Of a stretch of 18,232 nt of DNA, positions 15,155 to 18,232 are shown one piece after another. Location: positions 1-18,232 of the forward strand of contig JAQTYP010000014.1 of the NCBI GenBank assembly GCA_028688235.1. The letters are read 5' to 3'. This stretch comes from Methylomonas sp. GTDB taxonomy: Bacteria > Pseudomonadota > Gammaproteobacteria > Methylococcales > Methylomonadaceae. The notes below the pieces were generated by a model that was not told the origin of the DNA, ran no database searches, and worked only from the letters and a program-made list of their open reading frames with translations. The position numbers and the translations under genes are program-made. The number at the start of each line of letters is the position of its first letter. Position 1 is the first letter of the stretch.

Positions 15155-16282
15155 TCAAGCCAGTAGCCTGACCAGAATCTGTTGATAGATTCTGGTCAGC
15201 GTTTCCAATTCATCCAGGCCGATATGTTCGTTGACTTTATGTATGCTGGCATTCAATGGGCCTAGCTCTATGACCTGGGCGCCGGTCGGGGCGATGAAGC
15301 GTCCGTCCGATGTGCCGCCCCCTGTGTCGTCCTTCGTTTCGAAGCCGCAGACGGTCTCGATTGCGGCGTGGGTCGCCGCTATCAATTCGCCGTGCGAAGT
15401 CAGGAAGGGATTGCCGGACAAGCGCCATTGCAGATCGTATTTAAAGCCGTGTCTGTCGAGTATGGCTTCGGTGTGGGATCTGATGAGGTGTTCATCCAGT
15501 TCCGTGCAAAAACGCAGATTAAACTGCAGCTCGACGTGGCCGGGTATGATGTTTTCCGCGCCAGTGCCGCCTGAGATATTGGATACTTGTAAGCGCGTGG
15601 GCGGGAAAAAAGCATTGCCCTGATCCCAGACTTCTTCGGTCAATTCCTTCAAGGCGGGAGCTAAGGCGTGAATCGGGTTTTCAGCTAATTCCGGATAGGC
15701 CACGTGGCCTTGAATTCCGAACACGGTGAGCTTGGCGCATAACGATCCGCGGCGGCCGACTCTAATCACGTCGCCGATATTTTTATCACTGGAGGGCTCG
15801 CCAACCAGACACCAATCGATTTTTTCCTGACGCTGCTGCAATACTTCTACGACTTTGACTACGCCGTTTGTGGCGATTCCTTCCTCGTCACTGGTCAGCA
15901 AAATTGCAATGGAACCTTTATGTTCGGGATGTTCGGCGATGAAGCGTTCGACTGCGGTGACAAAGGCGGCTATGCCGCCTTTCATGTCGGCGGCGCCGCG
16001 GCCGTAGAGTTTACCGTCGCGTATCGTCGGTTCGAACGGTGGGGATTGCCAGGCTGCTATCGGGCCTGGAGGAACGACGTCTGTATGGCCAAGAAATACG
16101 AACAATGGCGCTTGCCGGCCCCGGCGTAGCCAAAGGTTTTGCGTATCTTCGAAATCCAGGCGTTCGTCGATGAAATCCAGATTGTGAAGGCGTCCCGCCA
16201 GTAAATCCTGGCAGCCGCCGTCGCAAGGCGTCACCGATTCGCGCCGAATCAGTTCTTTTAATAACTCTAAGGTTGCGCTCAT
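15155..16282 (-). CDS. dapE: Succinyl-diaminopimelate desuccinylase
   Basis: Zinc hydrolase that makes L,L-diaminopimelate for lysine and peptidoglycan in the cytoplasm. The 375 residues carry the M20 metal site: His66 and Asp68 in GHTDVVPPGP, bridging Asp99 in GRGAADMKGG, and Glu133-Glu134 in TSDEEG. The C-terminal GGTSDGRFIA and ELGPLNASIHKVNEH blocks are specific to DapE among M20 peptidases. The start overlaps the stop of the upstream YffB-like gene by four bases (ATGA), so the two are translationally coupled. It converges on rpsT, with terminator hairpins between them. Confidence 0.97.
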   Translation of the reverse strand: MSATLELLKELIRRESVTPCDGGCQDLLAGRLHNLDFIDERLDFEDTQNLWLRRGRQAPLFVFLGHTDVVPPGPIAAWQSPPFEPTIRDGKLYGRGAADMKGGIAAFVTAVERFIAEHPEHKGSIAILLTSDEEGIATNGVVKVVEVLQQRQEKIDWCLVGEPSSDKNIGDVIRVGRRGSLCAKLTVFGIQGHVAYPELAENPIHALAPALKELTEEVWDQGNAFFPPTRLQVSNISGGTGAENIIPGHVELQFNLRFCTELDEHLIRSHTEAILDRHGFKYDLQWRLSGNPFLTSHGELIAATHAAIETVCGFETKDDTGGGTSDGRFIAPTGAQVIELGPLNASIHKVNEHIGLDELETLTRIYQQILVRLLA

Positions 16283-16632
16283 GACAATACAGAATAGTGA
16301 TCGGGATCGAATCCGACGAATAGCTGTCCGGCTATCGAAACGATAGGGCGTTTGATCAAGGTGGGATTTTCCAGCATCAGTTGCAATGATTTTTCGAAGC
16401 TTAAATCGCTTTTTTGCTCGTCGTTAAGCTGACGCCAGCTGGTGCTACGACGGTTCAAGATGGCGTCGACACCGAGATTGTCGACAAACTGCCTAAGCAA
16501 CGAAGGCTCAAGTCCGTCTACGCGGTAATCGTGAAAGCGATAGGCAATCTGATGCTGATCCAGCCAGGCCATAGCTTTTTTAATGCTGTCGCAATTTTTG
16601 ATGCCGTAAACGATGATGGGGTTTGGGTGCAT
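16279..16632 (-). CDS. ArsC/Spx-like small reductase family protein, YffB type
   Basis: A 117-residue thioredoxin-fold protein. The N-terminus IVYGIKNCDSIKKAMAWLD carries the single Cys14 that characterises the YffB branch of the arsenate reductase (ArsC)/Spx family. RRSTSWRQL and the C-terminal LIKRPIV block complete the match. The physiological substrate of YffB proteins is not known; glutathione-linked reduction has been suggested for relatives. I start it at the ATG at 16632. The frame runs 10 codons further, to a TTG at 16662, without family support, and neither start has a clear ribosome site. The pairing with dapE is conserved in Gammaproteobacteria. Confidence 0.88.
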   Translation of the reverse strand: MHPNPIIVYGIKNCDSIKKAMAWLDQHQIAYRFHDYRVDGLEPSLLRQFVDNLGVDAILNRRSTSWRQLNDEQKSDLSFEKSLQLMLENPTLIKRPIVSIAGQLFVGFDPDHYSVLS

Positions 16633-17008
16633 GTTACAAGGTATTAGAAGTGATATCCGCAAGTGTTCGAATGAGGTATTTAACCACAGAGTGTTGGTTG
16701 TATGCGGGAAGAATGAATGATTGCCGTTTCCGCGTTGTGAATTGGTATTTGGGTTGGACTTACAAAATCTGTTCTAGTCTGCATGCGCTGGGCAGGGATC
16801 GCTTACGGTAAAATTTCGGCGCCTCGTTAGATGTTCTGATAGGATTGATATGTTTACGCGGCTTCAGCTTGTTTCGGGCCTTTCTATAGAACATAGTCGA
16901 GATAAGGCAGGTAAAGTGCGGAGAGTATGATAATTCGCAGGCTTGCGGCAATGGAATATTTTTGTATCTTGATAACTCACCTTGATTAATTCCCTTAACT
17001 GACCTTTT
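16633..17008. other. Intergenic region between divergent YffB-like gene and motA
   Basis: About 375 bases with no gene I can support. Small open frames here lack family features and ribosome sites. No hairpin, repeat or tRNA was recognised. TAAAGTGC followed by ATGATAA upstream of motA loosely recalls a flagellar sigma28 promoter, but the spacing is wrong. The motA promoter must lie here yet could not be identified. Confidence 0.5.
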
Positions 17009-17857
17009 ATGTTCGTAATCATCGGATATCTCGTTATTTTAGGCTGTGTTCTCGGCGGTTTTTTAATAGCGGGCGGGCATATAGGGGTACTGATGCAGCC
17101 GGTTGAGGTGCTGATTATCGTCGGCGCTGCGACGGGCTCTTTTTTGGCGAGTAATTCCATGAGTACCATCAAAGGAGCAATCGCGGGTGGATTGGGTACG
17201 CTGAAAGGTAGTCGATTCACCAAAGACTATTATATGGAGTTGTTGATGAGCTTTAATGCCTTGAGTCAAAAGGCGCGTAAGGAAGGCTTGTTGTCGTTGG
17301 AAAAAGTCGTCGACGATCCCGAAGGGAGTTTGATCTTTGGTGAAAAAATCGTTAAGGATCACCATTTGATGGATTTTATCAGCGACAAGTTGCGGCTGAT
17401 TTTGACAGGTGTCGATACGACTCAACTGGAAGAGCTGATTGATGCGGAAATCGAAGGCCATCACGAATCGGGTCAAGCGCCGATCAAAGCCGTACAGAGG
17501 CTTGCGGACGGTATGCCGGCTTTCGGTATCGTTGCGGCGGTCATGGGTGTTGTGCATACGATGGAATCAGTGGGGATTCCACCTGCCGAATTGGGTAAAT
17601 TGATTGCCGCAGCGTTGGTAGGTACCTTTCTGGGAATATTGATCTCCTATGGTTTCGTCGCGCCGGTAGCGGCTGTAATGGAAGATAGGCTGGAAGACGA
17701 AGCTTGCGCCTATCGTTGCGCGCAGACGGGCTTGCTGAATTGTGCTAAAGGGACGTCGCCTGTCATGACGGTGGAATTCATGCGTACGGCGATTCCGCAT
17801 CATATTCGTCCCGGTTTTGCGGAAGTCGAAGAGCATTTGAAATCCGCTAAAGGCTAA
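17009..17857 (+). CDS. motA: Flagellar motor stator protein MotA
   Basis: Forms the ion-conducting stator of the flagellar motor with MotB in the inner membrane. The 282 residues have two N-terminal membrane segments (about 2-22 and 32-50). A cytoplasmic loop follows with the charged torque-generating region (FNALSQKARKEGLLSLE). Two more segments then include PAFGIVAAVMGVVHTM, with the conserved Pro170. The length and the FVIIGYLVILGCVLGGF start match proton-type MotA rather than PomA. No clear ribosome site precedes the ATG. The motB start follows six bases after the stop. Confidence 0.96.
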   Translation: MFVIIGYLVILGCVLGGFLIAGGHIGVLMQPVEVLIIVGAATGSFLASNSMSTIKGAIAGGLGTLKGSRFTKDYYMELLMSFNALSQKARKEGLLSLEKVVDDPEGSLIFGEKIVKDHHLMDFISDKLRLILTGVDTTQLEELIDAEIEGHHESGQAPIKAVQRLADGMPAFGIVAAVMGVVHTMESVGIPPAELGKLIAAALVGTFLGILISYGFVAPVAAVMEDRLEDEACAYRCAQTGLLNCAKGTSPVMTVEFMRTAIPHHIRPGFAEVEEHLKSAKG

Positions 17858-17863
17858 ATATCG

Positions 17864-18232
17864 ATGGCCGAACAGCCGATCATCATCAAGAAGGTCAATA
17901 AAAAGGCCAAGCACGGTCATCACGGAGGCGCCTGGAAAATCGCTTATGCCGATTTCGTGACCGCGATGATGGCATTTTTCTTGTTGATGTGGCTATTGGG
18001 TTCTACCGATGATGCCACCAAAAAAGGCATTTCCGAATATTTTCAGGATCCGTTCGGGGTCAAAATCGTGCCAGCGGGAGAAGGTCCTGGCAGTCGCGAT
18101 AATATCATTCAAGGAGGAGGTTCCGATCTCGGCTCAAAAGATAAGGGAGACGTGCATCTGGGGCAAGATGCGGATGCTCCGGCTAAGCCGGAAGATATCG
18201 AAAAACTGGCCGAAGCACCGGAAAAAATGCAG
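17864..18232 (+). CDS. motB: Flagellar motor stator protein MotB (N-terminal part, runs off the right edge)
   Basis: The first 123 codons are present. The short basic N-terminus (IIIKKVNKKAKHGHHGG) is followed by the single membrane segment YADFVTAMMAFFLLMWLLGS. Asp30 in it is the conserved proton-binding residue. The linker after it (FQDPFGVKIVPAGEG onward) is the usual periplasmic plug and spacer. The peptidoglycan-binding OmpA-like domain would lie outside the window. The start is six bases after motA, the normal stator operon. Confidence 0.96.
   Translation, partial: MAEQPIIIKKVNKKAKHGHHGGAWKIAYADFVTAMMAFFLLMWLLGSTDDATKKGISEYFQDPFGVKIVPAGEGPGSRDNIIQGGGSDLGSKDKGDVHLGQDADAPAKPEDIEKLAEAPEKMQ

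Noticed and set aside
16623..16811. A 62-codon open frame before motA
   Set aside because: No ribosome site, overlaps the YffB-like gene, and no recognisable features.
16900..16940. A possible sigma28 promoter for motA (TAAAGTGC and ATGATAA)
   Set aside because: The gap between the two parts is about 7 bases rather than about 11, and the second half matches poorly.

Overview
The window is a gene-dense stretch of roughly 50% GC from a gammaproteobacterial chromosome. The order coaBC-dut-(algC-position gene)-argB is the one known from Pseudomonas and its relatives. Together with the protein styles seen here, it suggests an environmental gammaproteobacterium, possibly a Methylococcales-type methanotroph. 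That taxonomic guess is inference from memory, not a database match. No phage, insertion-sequence transposase, CRISPR array, rRNA or tRNA gene was seen.

Layout. (1) 1-418, minus: start of an Mrp/ApbC Fe-S carrier ATPase, divergent from (2) a lipoprotein L,D-transpeptidase with LysM-like and SPOR-like regions (683-2023, plus). (3) An AIM24/TIGR00266 family protein (2115-2843, plus). (4) A minus block holding a FetA-FetB type ABC exporter (2927-4364) and RadC (4428-5102). (5) A 387-base intergenic region (5103-5489) packed with inverted repeats: a REP-like composite and a 159-base palindrome with a perfect 29-bp core. (6) A plus operon: coaBC, dut, an 862-codon membrane-anchored phosphomannomutase-like protein, and argB (5490-10635). 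(7) A minus series: murJ, proC, yggT and a DUF4124 coiled-coil protein (14664 down to 10618); the last overlaps the end of argB tail to tail. (8) rpsT (14769-15032, plus) with a near-consensus sigma70 promoter and an intrinsic terminator. (9) A minus pair, an ArsC/Spx-like (YffB-type) gene and dapE. (10) motA and the start of motB (17009 to the right edge, plus).

Functions are mostly core. They cover cofactor synthesis (CoA), nucleotide-pool cleaning (dUTPase), arginine, proline and diaminopimelate synthesis, peptidoglycan precursor flipping and crosslinking, translation, and motility. dapE, murJ and the L,D-transpeptidase all feed the cell wall but are not in one operon.

The most unusual item is the gene in the algC position (7141-9729). 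Its reading frame is intact and full length. Yet the phosphoserine loop, the metal-binding loop, the sugar-specificity loop and the N-terminal FRxYDIRG-type motif of the phosphohexomutase domain are all altered at residues normally essential. It is probably a membrane-tethered pseudo-phosphohexomutase behind a periplasmic sensor-like domain. Second in interest are the long palindrome and a coaBC start that seems to need a non-canonical AUC codon.
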